Source of the DNA: Hermodice carunculata
Taxonomy: Eukaryota > Annelida > Polychaeta > Eunicida > Amphinomidae
DNA: 64,000 nucleotides
Assembly (NCBI GenBank): GCA_964020975.1
Contig: OZ026627.1
Coordinates: 29,391,465-29,455,464, forward strand
Direction: 5' to 3'
Under the pieces are notes generated by a model. It was not told where the DNA came from, searched no databases, and saw nothing but the letters and a program-made list of their open reading frames with translations. Below are positions 18,540-30,159 of the stretch, piece after piece. Made by a program: the position numbers and the translations under genes. Position 1 is the stretch's first letter. The number at the start of each line of letters is the position of its first letter.

Positions 18540-19330
18540 TGGGGCTTCTGACATTTTCTCAATAATTGATGGCTTAATGCAAGAATCTGATCAGTCCATT
18601 TTTAAAGAAACTGATGAAACGAGCCTTGAAGTTAGTTGCTGAACAAAACTATTGATCTGTTGTGTCCAGGTCACATAATATGATTGGTTGTTACTGGTTA
18701 GGAGTCATTTTCTGTTTTTTTCATAAAAAACAAATATTTGGTAATGAGGGTAACATTTATATATTTCATATATTTAGCAAAAAAATAAAACCTTTTGTCA
18801 TATCTACATGTATAATGTTATTGCACATGAAGTAAACAAACTGTATTTGTTTTTTGGTGAAATCATAAAACTTGTTATATTCTATTATCATAATGGGACA
18901 AACCACGGCCACAGAACTTCTTACCAATCAGATTGAGCTCAGCATTATGCTCAGTTACCAACTTCAAGTGTACACTTTATATTTCATAACTTATGCATAT
19001 AAATGGTATGTGTTCTTAACAAGCTGTTGCATACATAGGTGTGACTTCTAAGTTCTATGTAGAGTTATCAATTCATGTGCTTGCACTAATTTTTCCTGAA
19101 TATCACCCCCACTGCAATTTATTTCATTTATTTATGACCAAGCTGGGACACGAAGAGAGGAAGAAACCCCGGGTACTCCACCCCAACCCCCTACGTAAAC
19201 TGGAATGTGTGATATTTGTACATCTCAGACAAATTCCAAGCCGTTTTGAAACAATTATCTTCAACACAAAATCCGGATTTCCAAATTTAAAGCAGGAAAA
19301 GCCCGGGTGGAAAAGTCACATCTACGCACG
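18540..19330. other. Intergenic, no supported gene
   Basis: AT-rich sequence. A 97-codon plus-strand frame at 19041-19334 shows no motif, and I do not call it a gene. Confidence 0.5.
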
Positions 19331-19439
19331 ATGAAGAAACTCTGGTACGGGCCTTTTTTTATCCACCATAAGGTTGCCTATTTGTAATTCCTGAAGCTAC
19401 CAAGACGCTATTTTCATCTCATCGATGTCTTCTGTTCAA

Positions 19440-19640
19440 AACTAACGTAAGGTGCACGCAAAATTTCACGAAGAGCTGCCATTTTGAGACAGACAAGCAT
19501 GTCGCCATGTCGGAACTCTGATCCGAGGTCTGAGCGCGTCTGCGCATGTCCGGACTGTGGTCCGAAATCCGAGCACGTCTGCGCATGTCCGGACTCGGAC
19601 AATCCGAGAGGTACGCCCAACATGGGACCATTTGCGATCA
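19440..19640. promoter_or_regulatory. CpG-rich segment with NRF1/YY1-like motifs
   Basis: The segment is richer in CpG than its flanks. It contains a ~45-base doublet with CTGCGCATGTCCGGAC (about 19538 and 19578), similar to NRF1 half-sites, and GCCATTTTG at 19478, a YY1-like site. On the minus strand that site overlaps an ATG opening a 22-codon frame (MAALREILRAPYVSF...) followed by a possible GTTAGT donor. A promoter with a short first exon on the minus strand is possible but not shown. Confidence 0.35.
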
Positions 19641-21109
19641 GCTTGGGCTCTGCAGATTGCGAACATTTATGCCGATTTCTTTACTTGACAGCGTGGAAAA
19701 TAAGTTTTCCAGTCATCAGGATTATTTGACGTAGACGTGGAATGCGAATTCACCCATAAGTACACTTTCGCATGGACAAATTTACCCAAACTCGCTTCGG
19801 ATGTGTAGTTCCCATTGGCGCCTATTGTGGTGAATTTTTGTCCGAACTGGAACTGAGATGCTCTTTGGGGACATTTAGAAAGACCAGATCACAATATTTC
19901 TCGGAGTATTGCATTGAAAGTCGGTGAACAAACTACAAATATACTTTTGAGTGGAATGTGTGAATTTTATTTGCCTATGTTGGATACAAACGGAAAAAAT
20001 AAAGACAGAGGGAACAAAGGTATGTTTGTTATTTCACTGAAAAGAGCCAGTGTTTCAAACCTTTCTTTTCAGGGGGGGGGGGGGGGTACAGTCTGATGGC
20101 CGTAGAACTCTGCTTGCCCTCATATCCATATATGCTAATTATATACGCTACGAGCACCTGTGCAATAAACAGTGTTTTAAAATCAAATTCAAACGAAAAT
20201 TTTAATATTTCAAATCAGTAATCCAGCGTGCACAGCGGCAACATCTTTCCTGCAACTGTACGCAGACATCTGCTTTGGCCATGTGGTCTGACGCACAACA
20301 TATCACCCGATTGGTCAATTGAGTCACATGCAAAAATGAGCCAATCACGGCTCGTGTTGCGGTGTTTTTATCATGGCTTCCGCCCAGTGAACATGTGTGA
20401 ATTTACGGAGGGAGCACACAAACGGCAGCTTTGTTTATATTGCAGCATACAAAAATAAAGATTCCGGTGTTTATTGCAACAATTATTTGGAGTCACAGAC
20501 AAATACGCAAAGGTATGGGATAGCGGGAATTGCTGCATGTGTCCCAAATCAGTCCGTGAGACTGCGTCAGTTCACCGCAGATCCACTCCAGTGTCCACGC
20601 TGTCACTTGCGTGTGACTGGCAGTTGTGTGCTGTTTTTGCCCGCAAAGTCATCTCACGGCACCTATTTTTTCCAACACTGTTTGAACTCACTGATAAATA
20701 GCATTCGATGTTAATTTGCAGATGAATTTGCGATGTAAAATATTATTATTTTTTGACGGATTTTAGTAAAAAATTCCAACTAGCCCGCAGGGATAGCACT
20801 TTTTTTATTTCCACTGGCCCGAGCCCAATTCTGACAACCCCGGGCTTTCGGACATGCGAATTGTCGAGCCCTGAATTGATTCATGACAGACCATCACTCG
20901 TAATAAAAATGACGCGTGCTTGTTTTTCAAATCTTGCAAAGAATCCCGTTGCATTGAGAGTTGAAAAAGCTGCCTCCCATGATGCTGCGCAATGCAGAAA
21001 ACCCCATAGATGCTATATTTAGCAATGAAAACAAACTACGATCGCAGGTATTGCAACAAAAATTAAAATAAAGTCACACACACAGATTTCTTCATTCTGT
21101 TTCGTTTTT

Positions 21110-21260
21110 TTTTTTTTTTAAACCGGAAAATCGATTTTCCATACTTTTCAAGACTTCTTTATGAAATTCCATACTTTTCAAGGCCTGGAACAGAGGGCAT
21201 TCAAATTCCATACTTTTCAAGCCTTTTCAAGCTCTGTGCCAACCCTGTTTTATAACTTTT
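21110..21260. repeat. Dispersed 'ATTCCATACTTTTCAAG' repeat
   Basis: The motif CCATACTTTTCAAG occurs three times in about 100 bases after a T run. A related segment lies inverted at about 40725-40830 (CTTGAAAAGTATGGAAAA). This suggests a short dispersed element. Confidence 0.6.
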
Positions 21261-24200
21261 ACCAAGCTAGTGTACATAGGTGGCAAAACATTTGGACTTC
21301 GACATACAACCACATATAATTATAAGAGTTTCAGAAAGTGAAACAAGGGGAAAAACAGTTAGCTTCCATTAAACACTTGCCTGAAAACACTTGCGCCTGA
21401 TAATTGGATTGATAATTGGATGCTTATCAAATTTAAAATCAGAGCACTTGTGAATACAAATATGCATTTATGATATTAGAGTAACTGTACAAACTTTTGT
21501 CATTTTCTTTCTAATATGTGCACATACACCAGAAACCATGTCAATAAACCACAACTTACACAGTCTACTGCAGAAAAAAGGCATAGCACTATTGGTTTGT
21601 GGAAGCTGGATCACCCAACTGCCCTCCTAATGTTCAAACAAAGGGCGCGTTAAAATTCCATAATTTTAGTACCAAAAAACATAATTTGCTGAATACTGCT
21701 ACTCTAATCTGTGACCTACTGGTCTTAAACTGTGCACTTTGATGGGCTAATAATGTTTAAACACTGAAACTGTTCCATTGTCTGCCGTAATTCAGATTAT
21801 ATCAGGAAAATACTGCCATAATGACTGGTATTAGATGCTGACTTGGTGTAACTGATACTCCCCCCATCCGCCATTAATGCCTCAGCAGTGATAGATATCA
21901 TATTTTTTGTAGACAAATGTTACGAATCTATCCATAAATAGTAAAAAAATCACCTATTTCACCCAAAGAGTACACTGCTCCAGATGATTAATGTCCAGCA
22001 CTTACTTCTTGAATGGTCACAGACATGACATGTCATTTCGGATGCAAAACTTTTTCCCTGTTATACACTTGTTTCAACCTGTATGCTTTAATGTGATATA
22101 TTAGATTCTTTTTCTTCAAAATAAAAGCTGAGTGTTTGTTGCCCTGAGACACATTGGGTAGAACTGTCCTGTCCATGACACATAAGCCTGCCCAGTATGT
22201 GATATCAATCTTTTGTTGATCAAATTTGCATTTCTCATACTTTTTAAAAATCAAGTGTACAAAATAATGGCAAGGAGTATTCTGAGCTACCAGGAAACAG
22301 TTTATGTTTAAAATGACTATAAAGTTCATTGAGTTTTCCCCATATGTGACCTTGCCCAAAAAGCTTTGTCCACAGCTTGTCATGTCCATGACACACACAT
22401 ATTTTTGTATAAAAGGAAACACACACACACGCAAACACAAAAGTACCACACAATTGTGTTGGGTGGGGGTGGGGTTTTTTGTATATGGTTCACCACAGCT
22501 TAGTGCATGGATCTGAAACTCTAGTTTGGGACTACAGTGATTGCTATTATCATAGATATAACCAGCCAGAGCAAGATAATAAGGTTCACTATGGTTGGTG
22601 TATGATGAAGTTTGAAACTGGTATTACTTCTCTTTCTACTTTTTTTCCTCCCCAATCATTATTTAGTGCAAAGAAGATAATACAGTTCAACATTTTGGTA
22701 TTTTGTGGATAATTTGCTCATATTGCTGGACACACAATTTGTGATACACCATGGCGCTCAGCCAGGTTTGCGTCCATACGTCACTGACAATTAAAGATGC
22801 AGTATCTTTTAGGTTTCAAATTAATTCCATATTTATCAGTATCTGTCACAAGGGTTTGCATATTACGTGCACTGACACTGAAAAGATGCATTTATTGTTA
22901 AAAATAAGATTTGTGATAAAAACAGTCAGACTTTCATTTCATGTTCAGCTAGAATTAGTTGTAATTTACCATCCAGAAAGTTTTTGAGTATGTGATATGC
23001 AAGATATTAAAATTATCTTACATTACTTTATTTCGCAATGCCAGATATAACTTCTTTCACTAGATTCAAAGTTAGTATCATATGCTTTCAATAATACCAC
23101 GATACTGATGGGATATAGTACCAGTAATGTTAGTATACACATTTTGAAATAAATTAATGTCCCTTACATAATGTCTGTGACTTCTTGTTTTGCCTGAATT
23201 AATATGAGACATGTATATTCAATTTGTGTTGTGTAAAACGTTTATTCAGTTCGTCTTTGAAATTACTTTTAAGACATCAATATAATTTATTCCACTTATA
23301 AATCATGGAATATTGCAAGTTTTTACACAATAAAACTAGATGAACACATTGAACATTTTCCAGTTTCAAAAATATAATCAATGAAGTTTGCAAAATATCA
23401 GATGTCTATTTATCTGTCTCTCTCTCTATATATATATACACCCATCCGTCCGTCCATCCATGTCTGTCTGTCTCTCTGTTTATCTATCCACCTATTCATT
23501 CATTCATTCATTCATTAGTTTAGCTTAGTTTAAACATATTTATTTTATACTGGATACCCAATAGTACAAATAGTTTTCCACGGGTTCTCCAGACATGGAG
23601 ACGCACGATATATGTAAAGAACACAGGACGAAACATTATAAGGTAGAAACCTATGTACTTAGTCAAAACGGGCTATATGTACATGTATGAACACAACAGT
23701 TAACTTTGTACATGTGTGTGTTGATAATATTCTATCAACAAAATGAACATTAATTCATTCATATAAACTTCAATTTGATTGAGGACATATAATTTAATAT
23801 AGATGTTACCAACATAGCCATCAGATATATTTAATTAAAGTGATTTAAACTGATCATCAATGGAATTTATATGTACCTGTTGAAAACACATGATCTCGTA
23901 ATCTTTCATGATGTATTGCACTTTTTTCTGACAGGATTGTGAGCAACACACATGGTGTAAGCTGCATTTTGGCATTTGCATGTTGGTGGGTATCCATGTA
24001 GGCCTCCGTGTGTATTGTTTGGAATGAAATATCTTTAAACTTTTGGTCTCATGTTAGGGTTTTCAACCAAAAAATATTTCGATAAAACAAAATCAGATTG
24101 AAATAATCAGCTGTTAAGCTAAATACTTTATCAGTAGAATTAAAAATGCAATGTCATATTTGGATGCAAGTTTGATCATGTACAGCCACCTCCACTTCGT

Positions 24201-24620
24201 TCTTTGAATTCCTTAAACATATCAAAATTCATAAATGTTGTACAAACTACGTCCATATGATACCTAAAATTGAGATAATGTTTTGCCCCACGATAGATGC
24301 ACATTGGGGCATGCACTTAAAAATCACATGCAGAAATGTAACTTAAAACACGCTTGCTGGACTTTATCCTGTAGAAAAACTCTTTCACAAAGAGTTCAAT
24401 TATGTATTGCAATGGAAATGATTAAATACCAATCCCTTCAAGGGATCTGCAGTTAGTAAAAAGAACAGGAAGGTTCAAATTTTTAAACACCAACCACCGA
24501 ACCGGGGTTCTGGGACTTACGGGTTGTGTAGGATAAAAAAAAAAAAAAAACTTTCCAAAAAATCCGAGAAAACCTAATACGCCAGTGAAATTCGCGGACA
24601 CGTTTCAGTGTGTCATGCAC
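21260..24620. other. Intergenic with simple repeats
   Basis: No credible coding exon found. A mixed simple-repeat patch lies at 23415-23520: (TC)n, (TA)n, CCGT/CCAT-type units and (CATT)n. An A run lies at 24537-24550. Confidence 0.5.
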
Positions 24621-24639
24621 ACATTTTCCTAGCAACAAC

Positions 24640-25480
24640 GAGAAATTACAACGTTGACTATATCATTAATATAAATAAAAAAGAGTAAAGGACCTAATAC
24701 AGATCCTTGAGGCACACCCGCGCTTATAGTTCCCCAGCTAGAGGACTCACCATTTAAAACGACGCATTGCTTTCGATTATAGAGGTAATCTTCAAACCAT
24801 GTCAGAAGATTGTCAACGATGCCTTTTTTTCCAGTTTATGAATAAGACATTTGTGCCAGACCAATCAAAAGCCTTGCTAATATCGAGGAAAACAATTCTT
24901 ACTTCATTTTTTCAATGGCTAAACATAGCTCATGGTATAGGGAAAGTAACTGGTTAACTGTTGAGTCGCCAGGAATAAATCCTGACTGGTTTGCTTAAAT
25001 GAACATGTTGTCCCCCCCCCAAAAAAAAAATTGAACACATGTTTAAAAATTACTTTTTCCATTACTTTCCCTGTACAGCTTAAAAGTGATATAAGACGAT
25101 AGTTGTTACACACTCAGTTCTCGTCGCCCTTTTTGTGTAAAGGAGTCACGCGAGCTTCTTTCCAAATAGACGGGTACTGTTTCTGAAATGGGAGCTGCTT
25201 CTTTCAAAAGTCTTGTACTTATCCCATCCGGGCCAGTTACTTTAGTAGTATCCAGACTTTTGAGTATGTCCAGTACTTCACCTTCAGAAATGTTCAAACC
25301 TCCGAGTGTATTTAAGGGGTGATCAGGCGATAGCGAATTTGTAATTGAATATGAGTCAAGAGTGCTTTGACTAAAAAAAAAATGAGTTAAAGATTTCTGC
25401 TTTAGATTTTTAAAAATTGTGGGGTCCAGAGCATTCAGAAGATGACTCCTATATTCAAACTGGCCATTTGACCTTGACAT
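24640..25480 (-). pseudogene. CR1/L2-type LINE reverse transcriptase remnant
   Basis: Minus-strand translation shows RT landmarks in order: SLDTTKVTGPDGIS and a following Leu-rich stretch (25106-25300), YRLISLLSCTGKVMEKVI (25040-25110), FLDISKAFDW (24850-24900), [15 protein letters not shown] (24770-24820) and [14 protein letters not shown] (24680-24730). The frame changes several times, including at C- and A-runs near 25011-25030 and 25373-25382, and the YxDD motif is not reached. It is a 5'- and 3'-truncated, inactive copy. Relationship to the LINE at 1-3.5 kb is unknown. Confidence 0.88.
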
Positions 25481-25599
25481 TCAACTCGGATTAAACAATT
25501 GTTACGTTCAAAATATGCGCCCAACATACAGCTTTCCTAATACAGTCTGTTTGATCAAATCAGATAATAACGTTTCGAGTTATTAACGACAAACAATAA

Positions 25600-26260
25600 A
25601 CATGGACAAATGGCAAACTCCATAATTACTGGGTCGCAGTGACCCAAAAAGTAGATCACCAAGTACAGTTTTATATATTATGTAATCAAGTGGAATTTTG
25701 ATTTGGATGCTCAATTCTCTTTGCCATTGAAATACAAGGTACACCCTCCCATTACAAAATCACCTTTTCAACTTTACAGGCAGGGTGACCTCATACAAAT
25801 AGGTCAAGGTCACTGATATTACATAACATTCTACCTTTGGCCATGGTCTATATATCCTTTTTAAATTTGGCAAGTCTAACTCAATTACTTTTCAATATAT
25901 GAATCTTAAATCACCTTTTGATTCATAATTTCCATCAAATTATAGGTGACGCCACTAGTATCATTAGCAACTTGGACTTTGACCTCCCGCACAATTCCAC
26001 CATATTTGGTGACAATCCGTCAAAAATTAAAGATGCTAGAGTGTTCACAATAATTTCACATTATGAACCCTTTATTACATAATAATGTAGGTGGTGCCAC
26101 CAATATCGAAAGGCGCTCAGATCTTCATACAGCCAATAAGTCCTAAACGTTATATTGGCCAAACTTGAAAACTGTACACAATATCGCACTAACGAGCAAA
26201 AGTTTGCAGAAGGACAGACAGACATGAGCCATCGCGTAAGCTCTGCAACCTCTAGTCAGC
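25600..26260. repeat. Degenerate repeat with AAGGTCAC and TGACCT half-sites
   Basis: It is related in style to the array at 27.0-27.9 kb. Short units contain GGTCAAGGTCACTGA and GACTTTGACCTC, and the tail reads ACAGACAGACATGAGCC. The boundaries are approximate. Confidence 0.4.
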
Positions 26261-26864
26261 AGAGCTCAAAATGACCTGTCACTGACTAGAAATGCAGTTT
26301 TTGGTTTAGGACCAGAAACCCACTTTTATGAATCAATCTGTTGCCTTTTATTACTGGGCTTGGTAAAGAAATTGTGTGTAGCATAACCTATGCATTTAAA
26401 TTAAACAATATGCTCCACAGTCGTCCACAGAAAATGTATGCCTAGCATATAATAATTGAATTCAGGCAAATACCTGAGAACTCACACCATTGCACAGCCC
26501 ATGTCCAAGTTCAAGCGGAAATGAAACATTTGCCTGTTCAGTGTTTCCACCATCGCACCCTTGCGTACACAATTGGTCGATCTACTGTAAAGGTGACCTG
26601 GCCCCATTTTACAGAATCTAACACATTTCATTTTCTTAACAACCCCAGTAGTTCTCACATGGTAAAGAAATTCACATTAACAACACACTGATCTTAAGAA
26701 TCATGGTAATATCACAAAATAATAACTCACAGCTTAACCCTACATTATCAGTCCTGCATTTTCCATTAAATTTCGTTGAGTGCTTCAGTAATCACTGCAT
26801 GCATATGAAAACTACATGAAAAATAAAACAGGCCAATTTTGCGACAGAAAAATGTCTCCCTGTG

Positions 26865-28040
26865 CGCCCCTACCAGTTGTCACCCTTTTTTCACAAATTG
26901 GTCTTACTAATTCCAAAGATCTACGTATACAGTCAAGGTAAACTCTTCATTAAAATATAGTCTAAGCAAAGACTAGAACAGGCTGATTTTCAGACAGAAA
27001 ATCAAGTGTCTCCCCGTGCGCCCTTACTATTGTCACCCTTATTTTTATAAATAGGCATACCCTTTCCAATGATGTACAGATATGGTGAAGGTACACTCCA
27101 GGTCACCCATCTATACTCCCAACCTAGTTCGTGTTATGGTACATAATCATGGAGAATTTCTGCCTCCTGAGTCAAATCCTTGTGGAATTATCATGTCTGC
27201 ATGGATTGTAGGTGAAATGGCCATGTGACCTTAAAAATAGAACAAGGTCAAACATCTGCAGTCACAAGCAAGGTCTTACAAGTGTTTCATAGAAACATAA
27301 TCACACAAATTTTCAATCTCTGTAAGTCAAATCTTTCACTAGTGTGTGTGCAATGATTTTGAAAAAGTGGCCATGTGACCTTGAAAAAGGTCAAGGTCAC
27401 CCATCTACAATCCCAAGCAAGCTCTTATACAGGAACATCTTCACATAAAATTTCAACTTCCCAAATCAAATCTTTTTTGAGTTATGTTTACATTGATTTT
27501 AGACGAAATGCCCACGTGACCGTGAGAAATAGCTCAAGGTCATACATCTGCAGTCACAAGCAAGGTCTTACAAAAGTCTGACATAGAATCATAATCACAC
27601 AAAATGTCAACCTCTCTAAGACAAATCTTTCCCCAGTGCATCTGCAATGATTTTTAAAAGGTGACCATGTGACCTTGAAAATAAGTCAAGGCCACCCATC
27701 TACTCGCTCAACTTTATTCATATTTAGGTACATAATCATGCAAAATTTCAACCTCCTAAGTCACATCCTTGCAGAGTTATTGCGTCCGCGTCAATTTTAG
27801 ATGACATGCCCATCTGACCTTGAAAAATATGTCAAGGTCACTAATCTGCAATCCCAAGCAAGGTTTTATATAGGAACAGCTTCTCAAAAAAATTCAACAT
27901 CCCAAGTCAAATCTGTTTTGAGTTATCGCATCTGCAACGCACGCAACAATGTGTTGAAGAAGAACAAGAAGAAGAAGCGGAAGAAACGGAAAAAACGGAC
28001 ACAAAAACAAAATGTCCCCCCCCCCGTTGCACGGGGAGAC
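26865..28040. repeat. Array of ~147-base units with ERR-like half-sites, bounded by inverted ends
   Basis: At least six units of about 147 bases run from about 27066 to 27945. Each has TGACCTTGAAAA, then TCAAGGTCA or a variant, then 'AAGCAAGGTCTTA'-like and 'CAAATCTTT'-like blocks. Two ~135-base units sit at 26850-27060. The left side has GTCTCCCTGTGCGCCC (26867) and GTCTCCCCGTGCGCCC (27001). The right side ends with GCACGGGGAGAC (about 28027), the reverse complement of their start. The whole looks like a non-autonomous element with an expanded internal satellite. Confidence 0.75.
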
Positions 28041-28099
28041 ATAATTACCCATGTTGAAGCACATGCACCCTCTCATGGAGGTTCATAGTCCCATCAAAT

Positions 28100-29930
28100 G
28101 TGCACCTGAATATATTTGTACCCAGTATCATTGGCACGGCTATATAAGGGGCAGAAGATTCACACCTGGTTTATATGTCTGTCTGAGAAGACAAGTACTT
28201 TTGTGCTGTTTGCCATAAAATCATTTACAATGATAATGGAAACAAACAAGGAGACAATGAAAATATTCACAAATTATCAAATTCAATGTCTCCCAGAAGA
28301 ACGGCAGGACATTTTATCATCAGTATCAATGTCTGTAAAAAAATCCCTATTATGTGATGAAATAACACCTGGTATGCTTCTGGGTTCAAACAAGATGAAA
28401 TAAATGCTGACGAAGCATGATTGTAATCAGTTCCTGCTATCAACAAGGGGATCACCACCTTATTGGGAAAGGACTATGCACGATCTGTTTGCAACACAAT
28501 TCTGCAACAAACCAATGGTCATAATTCTACCAAGTTACATAATGTTTTGCAGTTCTACAAAAGTTTGCATAGACACATTGTCACTCTGGCCATCAAAATT
28601 ACATCAATATATGACCCAGATATAATCCTAAGTTTGGCCCAGATACAAAATCACACCAAGTTTGATTAAGTTTTGTTGTGTTGTTGAAGTGTTTATTGCA
28701 CTTGAACAAAATTAACACTTAGGAAATGACCCTGTAACATACATAAAATTGGCCAAGGTGAACCACAAAAAATCCCAACCCAGGTCTTGCATGGCGACAT
28801 AATCATACAAGTTTCATCAAATTCGTGTTCTCAATTCTCCCATGGAAGCCAAAGTGTTAAAGAAAACAAGAAATGCCAGCAGCAGAAAAGGCAGTGGACA
28901 ATAGGCATTAAATTAATATGCTCCCTGTAATACATGAGAGATATAAATGTACTGAAATAAAGCACTTGGTTATTTGTAACATTTGAACTCATGAGCAATC
29001 ACCTCTGGGTCTTTGTTGTCACAAAGTTTTGACATGTTCTTTAGGACAGGTAGCAAAACCCCAGAATGTCATCTTCAGGCCAGGTAGAAAAAGCCAGAAC
29101 ATCAAGTCATGAAACTGCTCAGAAACATAACTGTCGTTTACACAGGTTTTAACTAAAAAACTATCCTGCAATTTTTATTTGCTTGCCCCATTTTTTTTTA
29201 TGGACCAAAGAAATTGAACTGGTCAAAGATCAAAAAAAAAAGTGACATGTCAAACTTTAGAGTATTGTGTTGACAAAAGTAATTGGGATACAAAAAAATC
29301 ATAGGATAGATTTTTTGTACAAATATTTCAGCAACAGAATGCAAATATTTTTTATCAATTTATGTAAAGCATGCATTGAATTATTTCGATGTTTTTAACA
29401 TCGTGCATACTCGAAATACTAGTCAATGTTTATTTAACAATAAAAGATATAAAACTCCGACCACAATGCATATATCATCTTTGAATCATGACGAACACAA
29501 ACATATATGGTTTGGGTGTAGTACAGAAAATACTGTTGGAGATGTAAGTGACTAAAGTCGCAAATAGTTTTGGTGTATCTCTTTTTACGCTGTACCCCAG
29601 TTGGTGTATGAAGAACTATAACATGAAAGTCCTTTTGGCTTTAGCAATTCTGAAATTATCATGCAAATCTAAAAATAATCCTTTGACCACCAGAATTGGG
29701 TCAACGTCACCCATCCTTCAACTAAACCATGCTCTTGTACTAGACTAAAATGTTGTTCCACCTGCAAACTAACTTTTAAAAATTTTGAATCCATTAAAAC
29801 TTGAAATATAAAATTGTGCCATGTGACACTGAAAGAAAAATGACCTTGAAAATAATTCAATGTCCATTACAATAAGTACATTTTAATGATTGCTGCAATA
29901 CGATTTGGTAAAGCTAGCTTGATTGTCCCT
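28100..29930. other. Intergenic, weak repeat traces
   Basis: No gene is supported. A degenerate copy of the half-site repeat type lies near 28600-28860 (AAATTGGCCAAGGTGAACC and CATAATCATACAAGTTTCA). The small plus-strand frames at 28116-28669 have no recognisable motif. Confidence 0.45.
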
Positions 29931-30159
29931 AGGGTATTGTGATATATATATATATATATATATTAGAATGCCGTTTCTTGTTTTTTCATTATTATTGGAT
30001 CAGATGATTAAATATTTGATCAGAAGAACCAATAAATTTATTCTTATGAACAAATGTTTGATCAGGTGAATAAATATTTAATCAGAAGACATATGTCTCA
30101 GTTAGAAGTTGAGTCTGCCAAAAATAAAGGCAGGGCGGAGGTAACAGGAGGAAGCTGAT

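Noticed and set aside
18604-18625. CTGATGAAACGAGCC as a second hammerhead
   Set aside because: There is no stem II and no separate GAAA box with a cleavage segment; only the CUGAUGA string is present. The other CUGAUGA strings noticed on either strand also lack the rest of the core.
28116-28669. Small plus-strand gene
   Set aside because: Short frames without motifs, splice signals or promoter; codon use looks random.
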